64,000 nucleotides of DNA from NCBI GenBank assembly GCA_905182105.1, contig CAJJAR010000010.1, positions 1 through 64,000 of the forward strand, read 5' to 3'. The stretch is from an uncultured Paracoccaceae bacterium. GTDB lineage: Bacteria > Pseudomonadota > Alphaproteobacteria > Rhodobacterales > Rhodobacteraceae. Positions 18,242 to 27,156 of the stretch are shown here, one piece after another (the first letter of the stretch is position 1; each line of letters begins with the position of its first letter). Made by a program: the position numbers and the translations under genes. The notes beneath the pieces are model-generated. The model was not told where the DNA came from and made no database searches. It saw only the letters and a list, made by a program, of their open reading frames with translations.

Positions 18242-18301
18242 AAATAATTCACCAAAGTTCTAATGCTTGTTGATCCTACAATACATGAGGAAAACGCATA
18301 G

Positions 18302-19186
18302 ATGCTTGTGCCCCGCCGTTTCCTACCCTCAACATCGTCCTTGTTGGCATTCGAGGCCATAGCGCGCCTTGGCACAGCCACGGCGGCTGCATCGGAATTG
18401 TCATTAACCCAAAGCGCCGTGAGCCGGCAACTAAAGACGTTAGAGGATCAATTGGGCGTTCAACTGATGCAACGCGAGGGTCGAGTGCTCCGACTGACAC
18501 CAGCAGGTCAGGCCTTTGCCTTAAAGGCGCATAGCATATTGGGGCAACTGGCCTCTGCCTCGATTGAAGCCCGTGCAAATCCCAATGGGGGAACTTTAAA
18601 TTTGGCGATCCTCCCAGCCTTTGGAATGCATTGGCTGGCACCCCGCCTGTCGGATTTTGCCAAAGAACATCCAGAGGTTACTATAAATTTATCCACTCGC
18701 CTTGCACCGTTTGATTTCCGCGCCAACCGCTTTGACGCCGCGATCCATTTTGGGCGAGAGGATTGGCCAAACGCGCAACATATGAAGCTGATGTCTGAAA
18801 CAGTGATTCCTGTTTGCGCACCAGGTTTATTAGAACAACCCGTTGGTGATCCGTGTGCGATCTTGGAACACCCATTGCTCCATCTTGAGACGCGGCCAAA
18901 AGGGTGGGCAAGATGGCTAAGTACCCATGGAATAAACGAAAATATCCCATCTGGAATGATGTTTGACCAATTTTCCACCATGGCCCAAGCAGCCCTGCAT
19001 GGCATGGGAATCGCTTTGCTTCCCACCTTTGTCGCAGAGCCCTATCTGAACAGTGGTCAACTGTGCCGCGCATCGACACATACAAGCGATAGCATCGGCA
19101 CATATTATTTGGTTTGGCCTACCGATCGGGCCAACATTGCGCCCTTGAACGCCTTTAAAGCATGGTTAAAAATCCTAGTTGAATAG
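18302..19186 (+). CDS. LysR-family regulator, probable regulator of gcdH
   Basis: Transcription factor of 294 residues. The N-terminal winged helix is at about residues 10-66 (TATAAASELSLTQSAVSRQL) and the effector domain spans about 95-290. The sequence is of the GcvA/GcdR-like branch (LAPRLSDFAKEHPEV; FDAAIHFGREDWP). Its divergent placement 104 bases from gcdH suggests control of glutaryl-CoA breakdown. GAGGAAAA about nine bases before the ATG supports the start. Confidence 0.88.
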   Translation: MLVPRRFLPSTSSLLAFEAIARLGTATAAASELSLTQSAVSRQLKTLEDQLGVQLMQREGRVLRLTPAGQAFALKAHSILGQLASASIEARANPNGGTLNLAILPAFGMHWLAPRLSDFAKEHPEVTINLSTRLAPFDFRANRFDAAIHFGREDWPNAQHMKLMSETVIPVCAPGLLEQPVGDPCAILEHPLLHLETRPKGWARWLSTHGINENIPSGMMFDQFSTMAQAALHGMGIALLPTFVAEPYLNSGQLCRASTHTSDSIGTYYLVWPTDRANIAPLNAFKAWLKILVE

Positions 19187-19277
19187 AGTCTCAATATCAG
19201 GCCATATCTATTCCCAATTGTTTATCTATGCCTCGCCTAATGTTTACGGGTGGGGCCTATAAAACAGGAGCTTACTA

Positions 19278-19667
19278 ATGCTGCGCAAAGCTACATTGAT
19301 AGCCGGCTTGGCTACACTATTAATTTCAACACCTGTTCAGGCAGCCGAGCACAAAATTACAGTTCTTCCAGATACATATTTCCCAGAGACAACTTACGTG
19401 TCAGCTGGTGATACCATTATTTTGTAAATGATACTGATGGCGTTTTTACAGTGACCATAAGCGATGACACTTGGGCAACTGAAGAATTTGACGTTGACCA
19501 AACTGAAGCAATGGTCGTTCTTGCTGACATGGCAAAAAAACTTCTTTCAAGAGGGTCTTGCTGACGAAGATGGCAACACGACCATCCAAGGTTTCACCAA
19601 CTTTGGCGCAGCGCCTCTTGATCAAGCGTCTTCAACTGCGGCTGAAGAAGAAGAGGCCCTGAACTAA
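19278..19667 (+). pseudogene. Small secreted protein gene with two compensating frameshifts
   Basis: The frame opens with a clear signal peptide (MLRKATLIAGLATLLISTP, ending VQAA) and reads to AGDTII. It then hits TAA at 19425. Dropping to another frame at the T4 run (19420-19423) continues sensibly as FVNDTDGVFTVTISDDTWAT to VVLADM. At an A7 run (19534-19540) the original frame resumes as FFQEGLADEDGNTTIQGF to EEEEALN and TAA. Minus one and plus one indels in homopolymers thus cancel. The intact product would be about 130 residues, exported, possibly cupredoxin-like (weak guess). Either a recent pseudogene or two sequencing errors. Confidence 0.75.
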
Positions 19668-19706
19668 GGCGTGAGTTAACATCACGACTAACCCTATGAA
19701 ATTATA

Positions 19707-20290
19707 TTATTTTTCTGGGACTGCCCGCATAAGCGTGGCAGCCCCTTTGCCTTTTCGCCCAACTACAATGCAATTTCATCGGGCTCTAAGATCACGGGCA
19801 TCGGATGGTGAATGCCTGAAATAGCTTTATTCGCACCTGTCGTGACAACCGCGCAGGTTTTGACCAGTGTCTCATCACCATCCAAGCCCTGCCAAATGTA
19901 TGCGAAAGCAAGGGGCGCACCGTCACTGCGGGAGATGTATCAAGGGTCGCGCTCACCGTCCTCGGACTTGGTCCATTCATAAAATCCGGTCGCGACCACT
20001 ACACAACGACGCTCACGACAAACCTCTCTAAACGCTGACTTTTTTGAAATTGTTTCGGTCCAAGCGTTGATCAAAAATGGGCCATTATTTGGCTTTTTGT
20101 ACCAACTGGGAATAAAGCCCCAACGCATGGATTACAGTCGCCACTTCCCATCATCAGCCGTAATCGAGTGGACAGCATTCGTCGGGCAAACGTTCTAATT
20201 TGGGACCTCGGGGAGATCATTATCAGGCTTGGCCGCAAACAATTGCGCCATGGCATCATGTGGCATAGTGTTGGCAATTCGGCCGCACAT
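19707..20290 (-). pseudogene. Decayed SOS response-associated peptidase (YedK/HMCES family)
   Basis: Read on the minus strand, the frame begins MCGRIANTMPHDAMAQLF, with the invariant Cys2 that in YedK/HMCES bonds covalently to abasic DNA sites. It then contains TAG at 20195-20197 (after EVPN), TAA at 20132-20134 (just before MRWGFIPSWY), TGA at 19940-19942 (in RDP-stop-YISRSDG) and TAG at 19763-19765 (in EIAL-stop-LGE). A final frameshift separates the tail KGAATLMRAVPEK. Several stops sit where the family has aromatic residues. The conserved MRWGFIPSWY, LINAWTETI and GFYEWTK motifs make identity secure; the gene is clearly dead. Confidence 0.88.
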
Positions 20291-20556
20291 ATGGTCCCTA
20301 CTCCACCCAAGAAAAAGCCCAGCGCACGGTCAGATTAACGGTGCGTTCGCGGCTTGTTTAGCACGCCAATGTACAATTGAGCATTTAAAATGTGCAGTTT
20401 CATTTGCTGATACTGCCCCAAAAAATTGGAATTTAAACGAACTGCACAGTTTACGGCCTTATCTGTAAAGTGCCACGCTGTTTTGCATGGCAATCATTTG
20501 TTAACCTGTTTTCCGTGTTATTCATTTGGGTAGGCCAATTAAACTTTTCTTAACCT
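20291..20556. other. Non-coding interval upstream of the Dabb pseudogene
   Basis: No gene is supported here. The stretch holds an inverted repeat, TGTGCAGTT at 20391-20399 and AACTGCACA at 20440-20448, with a 40-base loop, and the CtrA-like box listed separately near its end. Together with flanking pseudogenes it may be decayed sequence. Confidence 0.5.
20539..20553. promoter_or_regulatory. CtrA-like box
   Basis: TTAA-N7-TTAA (TTAAACTTTTCTTAA, followed by CC) matches the full consensus for CtrA, the alphaproteobacterial cell-cycle and motility regulator. It lies four bases before the ATG of a tiny open frame and about 105 bases before the Dabb pseudogene, so function is doubtful. Confidence 0.4.
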
Positions 20557-20661
20557 ATGCGGTTTCCATCTGGTGAGTGGGTGCAACAGCCGCCTATGCT
20601 GGTTGCCAAACTGAACGTGGCGAAAGCTATAAATATCGCTGCGACAAAGGGCACCAAATGA
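20557..20661 (+). CDS. Possible 34-residue small protein
   Basis: ATG at 20557 opens a short frame (MRFPSGEWVQQPPMLVAKL to IAATKGTK) whose TGA overlaps the start of the Dabb pseudogene as ATGA, the spacing seen in coupled genes. There is no ribosome site and no family is recognised. It sits immediately after the CtrA-like box. It may be an accident of decayed sequence; confidence is low. Confidence 0.2.
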   Translation: MRFPSGEWVQQPPMLVAKLNVAKAINIAATKGTK

Positions 20662-20979
20662 ACAATGTCATTCTACACTGCGTCTTCTGCAGTTTCCACA
20701 AGGACGTCATTGCTGAGCAGCGCACCGAGGTGTTCGCAGGGTTAGAGACCTTTAGCCAAACAATTGATGGCGTCCTTGGGCTTGATTTTGGTGTGAACCG
20801 CGATATTGAAAAAATCCTCCGATTTTTCTGGTTGCTTTGCTATCCGGTTTGCCAACCAGCACGCATTAGAGGCATATGCGGTTCATCCAACGCATCAAAA
20901 ATTGGGTGCCCAGCTTTGTACACTGTGCTAAGGTGCCGGTGATGGCATCGTTGTTTATGATATTAAAAAATCCCAATAG
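20658..20979 (+). pseudogene. Decayed Dabb (stress-responsive alpha/beta barrel) protein
   Basis: The frame starts MNNVILHCVFCSFHKDV, typical of Dabb-domain proteins, and runs to RDIEK. A frameshift at about 20811-20818 (A-rich run) is needed to continue as SSDFSGCFAIRFANQHAL and EAYAVHPTHQKLGAQLCTLC, the family's conserved YAVHPTHQ segment. A TAA at 20939-20941 then interrupts before GAGDGIVVYDI. The intact protein would be about 105 residues. Two lesions make it a pseudogene. Confidence 0.8.
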
Positions 20980-21004
20980 CTGGAACTTTCGATCTGTTTG
21001 ACAC

Positions 21005-21035
21005 AAAAAAGGCGCACATTGCTGCACGCCTTTTC
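21005..21035 (-). terminator. Intrinsic terminator of ushA
   Basis: On the minus strand AAAAGGCGTGCA, loop GCAA, TGTGCGCCTTTTTT forms a hairpin followed by a T run, 22 bases beyond the ushA stop. Confidence 0.75.
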
Positions 21036-21056
21036 TTTTGTCGTTAAGGGAACCCC

Positions 21057-22613
21057 TTATTTCACTTTGATACGACCGTCAGTGTAGGGCGTGAATGGCC
21101 CTTGAGCGGCCAAGTATTCCGCCATTACGTCAGCCAAATCTGGTCCGTAATCATAGGCGTTTGCCGCTGATTTGAACATTTTGTAGCCATCACCACCGTT
21201 GCGAACGTAGTTGTTAGACACAATACCATAGATTTTGCCCAAATCGATAGCAGCACCACCCACCATGACATCGCTAATGCGCGCGCCCACTTCGGCAGCT
21301 GAGTCTACAGTGAAGGAGATGCCTGCAACCTGTGCAAAACGACCCGCGCCCTCTTCCAATTCACTCACACCGTTTTCAAGTGCAGCAACGATTGTTGCAC
21401 CATCAACTTCGAATGTGGACAGTGTGTTCTGGAATGGAAGAACTGTTAGCACTTCGCCCATTGTCACCGGACCCGCATCGATGCTGGCGCGAATACCGCC
21501 ACCGTTTTGGATTGCGATTTCAACGCCTTGGTCTTTTACGCGATCAAGCATCGCATCTGCGATCAATGATCCCATTGGGCACTCGACTGCACGGCAAACC
21601 GAACGATCACCTTCAATTGCTGCAGCGGTTTCAGCCACAACTTTGGTACGGATTTCTTCAAGCGGTTTTGCAGCTTCTGCAATCCGTGCAACAGTTGCTT
21701 CGTCTTCCGTCACGGACGCATCCATAACCAATGGCTCACCAACGGCTTCAGTGATTTCGCCAGCGTCGTTAAATGTGACGTTCAGCTCGCCCAAGAATTT
21801 ACCGTAGGCATAGGCCTGAACTATGGCTGTTTCACCAACCATTGTCGGATATGCACCCGCCGCACGTTCGTTTGTGTTGGACAATAGCGTGTTAGAGTGA
21901 CCGCCAACGATTACATCAACGCCTGTTGTTTCTGCTGCAACGCGTTGATCCACACCGTAACCAGAGTGGGACAAGACGATGATCTTGTTCACGCCCATAG
22001 CTGTAAGCGCATCAACTTCACCTTGGACCGCAGCCACTGGATCAGAGAACGTGATGTTGTCGCCCGGGGATGCCAGATCGTCAGTGTCATCAGGTGTTAG
22101 ACCGATCAGGCCCAGCTTTTCACCGCCACGTTCGATCACTGTAGATTTGGCCAATTTGCCAGCCAAAAGTGGTTCGTTGGACACATCAGCGTTGGACATT
22201 AACACAGGGAAGTTCACCGCAGACATGAAGCCTGCCAACACTTCTGGGCCATCGTCGAATTCGTGGTTGCCCACGGTCATCGCGTCATAGCCAACCTTGT
22301 TCATCATCTCAGCCGCCAATGCGCCTTTATAATATGTATAGAATAATGTGCCTTGGAATTGGTCACCGCCGTCTACGAGGATCGAATTATTAGAACGGGC
22401 TTTTGCATCCGCAATAGCCGTGACCAAACGGGCTGAACCGCCAAAGCATTTGCCCTCTGCGTTGTCTTCAGAACCGCACCCGCTGTCGTATTTGCTGATT
22501 GGTTCAAATCGTGCATGGAAATCGTTTGTGTGTAGAATGGTCAAGGAATAATCGGCCGATGCCGCGCCTGCTGTCAAAGCAAGTGCAGCCACTGTTTGTG
22601 TTAAACGTATCAT
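21057..22613 (-). CDS. ushA: Periplasmic 5'-nucleotidase / UDP-sugar hydrolase family protein
   Basis: Exported metallophosphoesterase of 518 residues that hydrolyses nucleotides outside the cytoplasm, releasing phosphate and nucleoside. A signal peptide (MIRLTQTVAALALTAGAASA) precedes the dimetal domain: LTILHTNDFHARF, GGDQFQGTLF, GNHEFDDGP, LSHSGYGVD and GGHSNTLL. The C-terminal substrate domain has NGGGIRASID and FQNTLSTFEV. The start at 22613 follows GGGGGA by about eight bases. It could feed the nucleoside salvage operon at 41-46 kb, an inference. The symbol is by family; close paralogues exist. Confidence 0.88.
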   Translation of the reverse strand: MIRLTQTVAALALTAGAASADYSLTILHTNDFHARFEPISKYDSGCGSEDNAEGKCFGGSARLVTAIADAKARSNNSILVDGGDQFQGTLFYTYYKGALAAEMMNKVGYDAMTVGNHEFDDGPEVLAGFMSAVNFPVLMSNADVSNEPLLAGKLAKSTVIERGGEKLGLIGLTPDDTDDLASPGDNITFSDPVAAVQGEVDALTAMGVNKIIVLSHSGYGVDQRVAAETTGVDVIVGGHSNTLLSNTNERAAGAYPTMVGETAIVQAYAYGKFLGELNVTFNDAGEITEAVGEPLVMDASVTEDEATVARIAEAAKPLEEIRTKVVAETAAAIEGDRSVCRAVECPMGSLIADAMLDRVKDQGVEIAIQNGGGIRASIDAGPVTMGEVLTVLPFQNTLSTFEVDGATIVAALENGVSELEEGAGRFAQVAGISFTVDSAAEVGARISDVMVGGAAIDLGKIYGIVSNNYVRNGGDGYKMFKSAANAYDYGPDLADVMAEYLAAQGPFTPYTDGRIKVK

Positions 22614-22722
22614 CTGGACGTCCCCCATTGGTTGAATATTTCATCACTTTGGCCTTGGTCTGTTCAAGAGTCAAAGCCGCAACTGAATCATTTCGCCCCA
22701 CATCCATCACACGCAAATATAA

Positions 22723-22735
22723 CGTTACGGTAACG
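22723..22735. promoter_or_regulatory. 13-bp palindrome upstream of ushA and the DUF952 gene
   Basis: CGTTACGGTAACG is a perfect odd palindrome (CGTTAC-G-GTAACG). It lies 110 bases before ushA and 43 bases before the DUF952 gene, in their shared divergent promoter region. No regulator is encoded beside it; the binder is unknown. Confidence 0.4.
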
Positions 22736-22778
22736 CTGGTGACTTGACGCCTGTTTACCCAAAGGGCATCAGGCGCAT

Positions 22779-23117
22779 ATGTTGATATTCAAAATATTCC
22801 GCTCCGACGAATGGGCACACCTGCGCGCCAATGGCGAAACGCAGGGGGCGCCGATCGATATTGCAGATGGTTATGTCCATTTTTCGACCGCCGAGCAGGC
22901 GCAAGAAACGGCTGATAAGCATTTTGCAGGTGTCGAAGACCTGTTCCTGCTGGGCGTTGAAACTGATCCGCTAGGCGATGACCTAAAGTGGGAAGTGTCG
23001 CGTGGGGATGCATTGTTTCCGCACCTATACCGCAACTTGAAACTCGCCGATGTGGCATGGGCACAGCCTTTGCCACTAGTCGATGAACGCCACGCATTCC
23101 CAGCGGGTTTGCTGTAA
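22779..23117 (+). CDS. DUF952 family protein
   Basis: Cytoplasmic protein of 112 residues with the DUF952 pattern: [13 protein letters not shown] at the N-terminus, [36 protein letters not shown] and FPHLYRNL. The family is related to ADP-ribosyltransferase-like folds by some classifications, but no activity is established that I can rely on. It is followed by pyrD 49 bases later on the same strand and may be cotranscribed with it. Confidence 0.85.
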   Translation: MLIFKIFRSDEWAHLRANGETQGAPIDIADGYVHFSTAEQAQETADKHFAGVEDLFLLGVETDPLGDDLKWEVSRGDALFPHLYRNLKLADVAWAQPLPLVDERHAFPAGLL

Positions 23118-23166
23118 ACACGTCTACCGATCCGCATTAGATGAAACGACAAAGGGCCACATTCGG

Positions 23167-24210
23167 ATGAAACAGGTAATGGAACAGCTGGGGCTTAAGG
23201 CCTTGCTTAAGATCGATCCCGAATTGGCGCATGGTTTGGCGATCAAAGCCCTAAAGATGGGTCTGGCCCCAACACCCGGTCCGGTCACCTCCAGCCGCCT
23301 TGCCACCAACGTTGCAGGTTTGGACATGCCCAACCCCGTTGGTTTGGCAGCAGGTTTTGACAAAAACGCCGAAGTTGTCGCCCCTTTGTCCAACGCAGGC
23401 TTTGGCTTTATCGAAGTGGGCGCGGCAACCCCGATCGCGCAGCCAGGCAATCCAAAACCACGGCTATTTCGTCTGAGTGAAGATTGCGCTTCGATCAATC
23501 GCTTTGGTTTTAACAACCACGGCTGCGAGGCAATCGCTGCACGCCTCAGCAAACGCGGCACTGGCATTCCTGTTGGTCTGAACCTTGGCGCAAATAAAAC
23601 TAGTTCCAATCGTGCCGAAGACTTTGCCACTGTATTGAAACAGGCAGGTCCTTATGTGGACTTCGCAACTGTGAATGTGTCCTCACCCAACACCGAAAAA
23701 CTGCGCGACTTGCAGGGGCCAATGGCCTTGGCCGCGTTGCTTGATGGTGTGATGCAGGTACGCGGCGACACGCCAGTGTTCCTGAAAATCGCACCTGATT
23801 TGACCGATCAAGACCTTGCCGAAATTGCCAAGGTGGCCACGGACGCCCGCGTTGCGGCTATTATCACAACCAACACCACCCTTGATCGTGCGGGCCTTCA
23901 AAGCCAGCACCGCGATGAAATGGGCGGCTTATCCGGCGCACCGTTGTTTGAGAAATCAACGCGCATTCTTGCGAAACTAAGCGAGCTGACAACCATCCCA
24001 TTGATCGGCGTTGGTGGCATCAGCACTGGCGAACAAGCCTATGCTAAAATTCGTGCCGGTGCCTCTGCGGTGCAGCTGTACACTGCGTTGGTTTATGGCG
24101 GTCTGACCCTTGCAGCCAAAATTGCCCACGAGTTGGATGCGCTGTTGGAACGCGATGAGTTCAAGAACGTTCAGGACGCTGTGGGAACCGATAAGGCGAG
24201 TTGGCTTTAA
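23167..24210 (+). CDS. pyrD: Dihydroorotate dehydrogenase (quinone), class 2
   Basis: Fourth step of pyrimidine synthesis: oxidises dihydroorotate to orotate and passes electrons to quinone at the membrane. The 347-residue protein has the class 2 N-terminal helix region (residues about 1-40), then FMN barrel motifs [42 protein letters not shown] with the catalytic serine, [13 protein letters not shown] and [26 protein letters not shown]. The ATG at 23167 gives the usual length; its ribosome site is weak. The stop overlaps the convergent MATE gene stop by four bases. Confidence 0.95.
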   Translation: MKQVMEQLGLKALLKIDPELAHGLAIKALKMGLAPTPGPVTSSRLATNVAGLDMPNPVGLAAGFDKNAEVVAPLSNAGFGFIEVGAATPIAQPGNPKPRLFRLSEDCASINRFGFNNHGCEAIAARLSKRGTGIPVGLNLGANKTSSNRAEDFATVLKQAGPYVDFATVNVSSPNTEKLRDLQGPMALAALLDGVMQVRGDTPVFLKIAPDLTDQDLAEIAKVATDARVAAIITTNTTLDRAGLQSQHRDEMGGLSGAPLFEKSTRILAKLSELTTIPLIGVGGISTGEQAYAKIRAGASAVQLYTALVYGGLTLAAKIAHELDALLERDEFKNVQDAVGTDKASWL

Positions 24211-25553
24211 GCCTGCTTATGGTTCTTGGCTGCGGTCTCAAGTGCGGGATATCGCAGACTTAATGTGATGCCCCGCGCAAGGAACGACACAAGCAACGCC
24301 GCCCACAATCCGTGATTCCCCCAAAGGGGCGAAAACAGCAAAACGGCGATCCAGTAAACGATAAAACTGACGATCATCATGTTGCGCATATCGCGCGATT
24401 GGGTTGCACCAATGAAAATTCCGTCCATCATCCATGCGACACAGCCGATCAACGGGGCGACAACCATCCAAGGCAGATAGATGCGCGCCTCTGCCTGAAC
24501 CTCTGGTGATTTGGCCATAAGGTCAATCAGCCATGGGCCAAAGATTGCGAATGCCAAGGCGGTGGTGACACACACAACAGCCCCCCAAAAACCTGTCATC
24601 AACGCAGAACGGCGCAGAAGTGATGCATCACCGCGCCCCATGGCCCGTGCGATCAGCGTTTCAGCAGCAAAGGCAAAACCGTCCATCGCGTAGGCCGTGA
24701 TGTACATGAACTGCACCAGCACTTCGTTAGACGCCAGCGTGACATCCCCAAATCGCGTTCCGAGGAACACAAAGGACGAAAAGATCACCATCAACAGCGC
24801 GGAACGGATCAAGATATCAGTGTTGAGCAGTGCCATACGGATCAGTTTCGCCCGATCAAATACCTGCACCCATTTGCGCCAATCAGGATGTTTGAACGCA
24901 TTACGGCATAGATAAAGCGCCAGCCCAGCGCCAATCAGTTCCGCAATCACAGTACCAATAGCCACGCCCTGCACGCCCATATCCAGCCAAAGCACGAATA
25001 AGACGCTGAGTAGCATGTTGACGCTGTTCATCACCAGTTGGACCCAGAACACGCCTGATGTGCGCTCCATCGCGACCAGCCAACCCGTTAGTGCATAAAT
25101 GCTAATGGCCGCAGGTGCAGTCCAGATGCGGATTGAAAGGTAGCTGTAAGCAAGCGTTTCGACATCTGCGGAAGCATGCGACATGCTGAGGGCCGGCATG
25201 AAAATAAGCGGTTGTAGCAAGATCAGGGCAAACCCAGCAGCCAATGCGATCAAAAGCGCGCGGGTTAGGATAATCGAGACCTCAGCGTGATCTTCTGCGC
25301 CTGCGGCTTGTCCAACCAGACCCACAGTGCCCATACGCAGAAAGCCGAAAATCCAGAACACCGTAGTCAGAATGATTGCACCAAGGCCGACAGCCCCAAT
25401 CGGTGCCGCTTCTCCCATTTGCCCAACAACGCCAAGGTCCACAGCCCCAAGGATTGGAACCGTGGCGTTTGACAGCACCAAAGGCACCGCCAGTTTGAGG
25501 ATACGTTTGTGGGTAATCTCTTTTGGTGGCGATGTAGGCGTGACTGCCTTCAC
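24207..25553 (-). CDS. MATE-family efflux transporter (DinF-like)
   Basis: Twelve-helix inner-membrane cation-coupled exporter, 448 residues. The N-terminal half has [19 protein letters not shown] and [11 protein letters not shown]; the repeat in the second half has [15 protein letters not shown]. It is of the DinF branch. It is the last gene of a three-gene operon with two thioesterases, each overlapping the next by four bases (ATGA), which suggests the exporter and the hydrolases are made together. Substrate unknown. Confidence 0.9.
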   Translation of the reverse strand: MKAVTPTSPPKEITHKRILKLAVPLVLSNATVPILGAVDLGVVGQMGEAAPIGAVGLGAIILTTVFWIFGFLRMGTVGLVGQAAGAEDHAEVSIILTRALLIALAAGFALILLQPLIFMPALSMSHASADVETLAYSYLSIRIWTAPAAISIYALTGWLVAMERTSGVFWVQLVMNSVNMLLSVLFVLWLDMGVQGVAIGTVIAELIGAGLALYLCRNAFKHPDWRKWVQVFDRAKLIRMALLNTDILIRSALLMVIFSSFVFLGTRFGDVTLASNEVLVQFMYITAYAMDGFAFAAETLIARAMGRGDASLLRRSALMTGFWGAVVCVTTALAFAIFGPWLIDLMAKSPEVQAEARIYLPWMVVAPLIGCVAWMMDGIFIGATQSRDMRNMMIVSFIVYWIAVLLFSPLWGNHGLWAALLVSFLARGITLSLRYPALETAAKNHKQA

Positions 25554-26053
25554 GGTTTATCAGAACGTGGTTTCGGCATCAGGAAATGTCCCGTCGCTTG
25601 GGCGAACAGTTTCTCACGATTGTCCTGCCAGCCCTCAACATGCACAGAGGCATAGCGCCGTCCCGATCTGGTAATCCGTGCGCGGGCATAGGCATCGCGC
25701 GGCAGGCCAGAGCGCAGATAATCCACAGTAAAGTCGATGGTCTTTGGCATGCGGAACGCTGTGCTATCACCCTCCAACTCACCACTTTCAAGATCATCCC
25801 AAAGTGTCACCCAGCTGAGAGAGATCACGGATGTGATTTCTAAAAATGCAGAGGTCACACCACCGTGGATCGCAGGCAGCAGAGGATTGCCAATCAATTT
25901 ATCCGCATACGGCAGAACGGCCGTCAGTTCATCGCCACGTCGATCGAAGGTGACACCAAGGTATTGGATATAGGGTACGCGCCCAACCAATTTGCTCAAT
26001 GCCTCATCGCGGCGTTGTTTTATCACTTGTACAGGTTCAGGTGGCTTTCTCAT
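25550..26053 (-). CDS. PaaI-family hotdog thioesterase (second in operon)
   Basis: Cytoplasmic hotdog-fold protein, 167 residues. The signature GNPLLPAIHGGVTSAFLEITS includes the HGG motif; DFTVDYLRSGLPRDAYARARI and YASVHVEGWQDN are typical strands of the fold. It overlaps the upstream thioesterase gene and the downstream MATE gene by four bases each. Two related thioesterases in tandem may form a heteromer, an inference. Confidence 0.86.
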   Translation of the reverse strand: MRKPPEPVQVIKQRRDEALSKLVGRVPYIQYLGVTFDRRGDELTAVLPYADKLIGNPLLPAIHGGVTSAFLEITSVISLSWVTLWDDLESGELEGDSTAFRMPKTIDFTVDYLRSGLPRDAYARARITRSGRRYASVHVEGWQDNREKLFAQATGHFLMPKPRSDKP

Positions 26054-26475
26054 CTGCCCTGCCCTTCGATTGTAAAGGTGCCTGTCGCCATTGCAACTGG
26101 ATTGTCTGTGTCCTCATCAACCGCCGTTGCCCGCACAAAGGCGACGTTACGGGTGATGTGGTAACATGTGGCGGTGGTGGACAGCGCCTGACCCGGCGTC
26201 GCAGAACGCATATAGTCAATACGCAGATCAATGGTGGCTGTGGCCCCAGGATTGGATGGATGGCTCATCACTGCTGCACCGCAACAGCTGTCCATTAACG
26301 CAGATACCGCGCCCCCATGAACAACGCCCGTTTCCGGGTCACCAATCAAGCGTTCGTCATAAGGCATCATGATTGTCGCCACACCGTTTTCGATTTCGGT
26401 CAAAACCATACCCAGATCACGCGAATGCGGGATCGCTTCCATAAACTGTCGGGCTATATTCACTTTGTATGACAT
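26050..26475 (-). CDS. PaaI-family hotdog thioesterase (first in operon)
   Basis: Cytoplasmic hotdog-fold protein of 141 residues. Motif DPETGVVHGGAVSALMDSCC contains the HGG segment, followed by TIDLRIDYMRSATPGQAL. I place the start at 26475 (MSYKVNIARQF) preceded by GAAAGGCG; a longer frame upstream lacks support and crosses the divergent MerR region. It heads the operon with the next thioesterase and the MATE exporter. The divergent MerR regulator lies 114 bases away. Confidence 0.85.
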   Translation of the reverse strand: MSYKVNIARQFMEAIPHSRDLGMVLTEIENGVATIMMPYDERLIGDPETGVVHGGAVSALMDSCCGAAVMSHPSNPGATATIDLRIDYMRSATPGQALSTTATCYHITRNVAFVRATAVDEDTDNPVAMATGTFTIEGQGR

Positions 26476-26589
26476 AAGCGTGCGCCTTTCGTTGTTTGCA
26501 GCCTTTTGACCAGTACCATGCGAAAAGGGCAAGAGCACCCGTTGCGCTTCTATTGCGGCCCGCCTAACCTGCACCCCAAGGGGAGTACT

Positions 26590-26964
26590 ATGACAGACGA
26601 TCGGTTATCTTTTAAGGAAATGTGTGCCGCGTTCGATGTAACACCGCGTACGCTAAGGTATTACGAATACATTGAATTGCTGCAACCTGATCGCGAAGGC
26701 CGTTCGCGGTTTTACGGTGCCCGCGAACGCGCGCGGATGAAGTTGATCATGCGTGGTCGTAAGTTTGGCTTTCAACTCGAAGACATCCGCCAATGGCTGC
26801 TGATCTACGAAAACGAGGGTACAAAGGCGCAAATGGAAGCGTGGATCGACATGGCTGATGGTCAACTAAAAGAGCTGGCAGTGCAACGCGTCCATCTGGA
26901 AGAAGCTATCACTGAACTGCAAGCTTTACGCGAAAACGTTGCCACGGAATTGACCAAGTCCTAA
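26590..26964 (+). CDS. MerR-family regulator (first of a tandem pair)
   Basis: Transcription factor of 124 residues. The MerR winged helix is at about residues 5-75 (FDVTPRTLRYYEYIELLQPDREG, then FYGARERARMKLIMRGRKFGFQLEDIRQWL), followed by a coiled-coil dimer helix. It has no C-terminal metal-binding cysteines, so it is of the LiuR-like type seen in acyl-CoA degradation and not the metal-sensing type. AAGGGGAG sits just before the ATG. The second MerR gene lies 330 bases downstream on the same strand, and the two proteins are clearly related. Confidence 0.88.
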   Translation: MTDDRLSFKEMCAAFDVTPRTLRYYEYIELLQPDREGRSRFYGARERARMKLIMRGRKFGFQLEDIRQWLLIYENEGTKAQMEAWIDMADGQLKELAVQRVHLEEAITELQALRENVATELTKS

Positions 26965-27156
26965 GAATTTTGCTGATCTTATTTTAAGATAGGGCAGCCC
27001 CATTTTCGCACTATCGATTCTTTTGAAACGGCCTGTCCTGCGCCGAAAGCAGACATTTTTATCTTAGCTTTTGAGATGAATTGTACAAATTTGTGAAAAT
27101 CGCCTGCAAAATAATGCAATTCCCCCAATCCCTATTTTTTCTAGATTCTCAATCAC

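Noticed and set aside
19534-19540. Programmed ribosomal frameshift at the A7 run
   Set aside because: Restoring the frame needs a +1 shift, not the usual -1 slip, and a second independent shift is needed upstream where a stop follows a T run. Indels explain it more simply.
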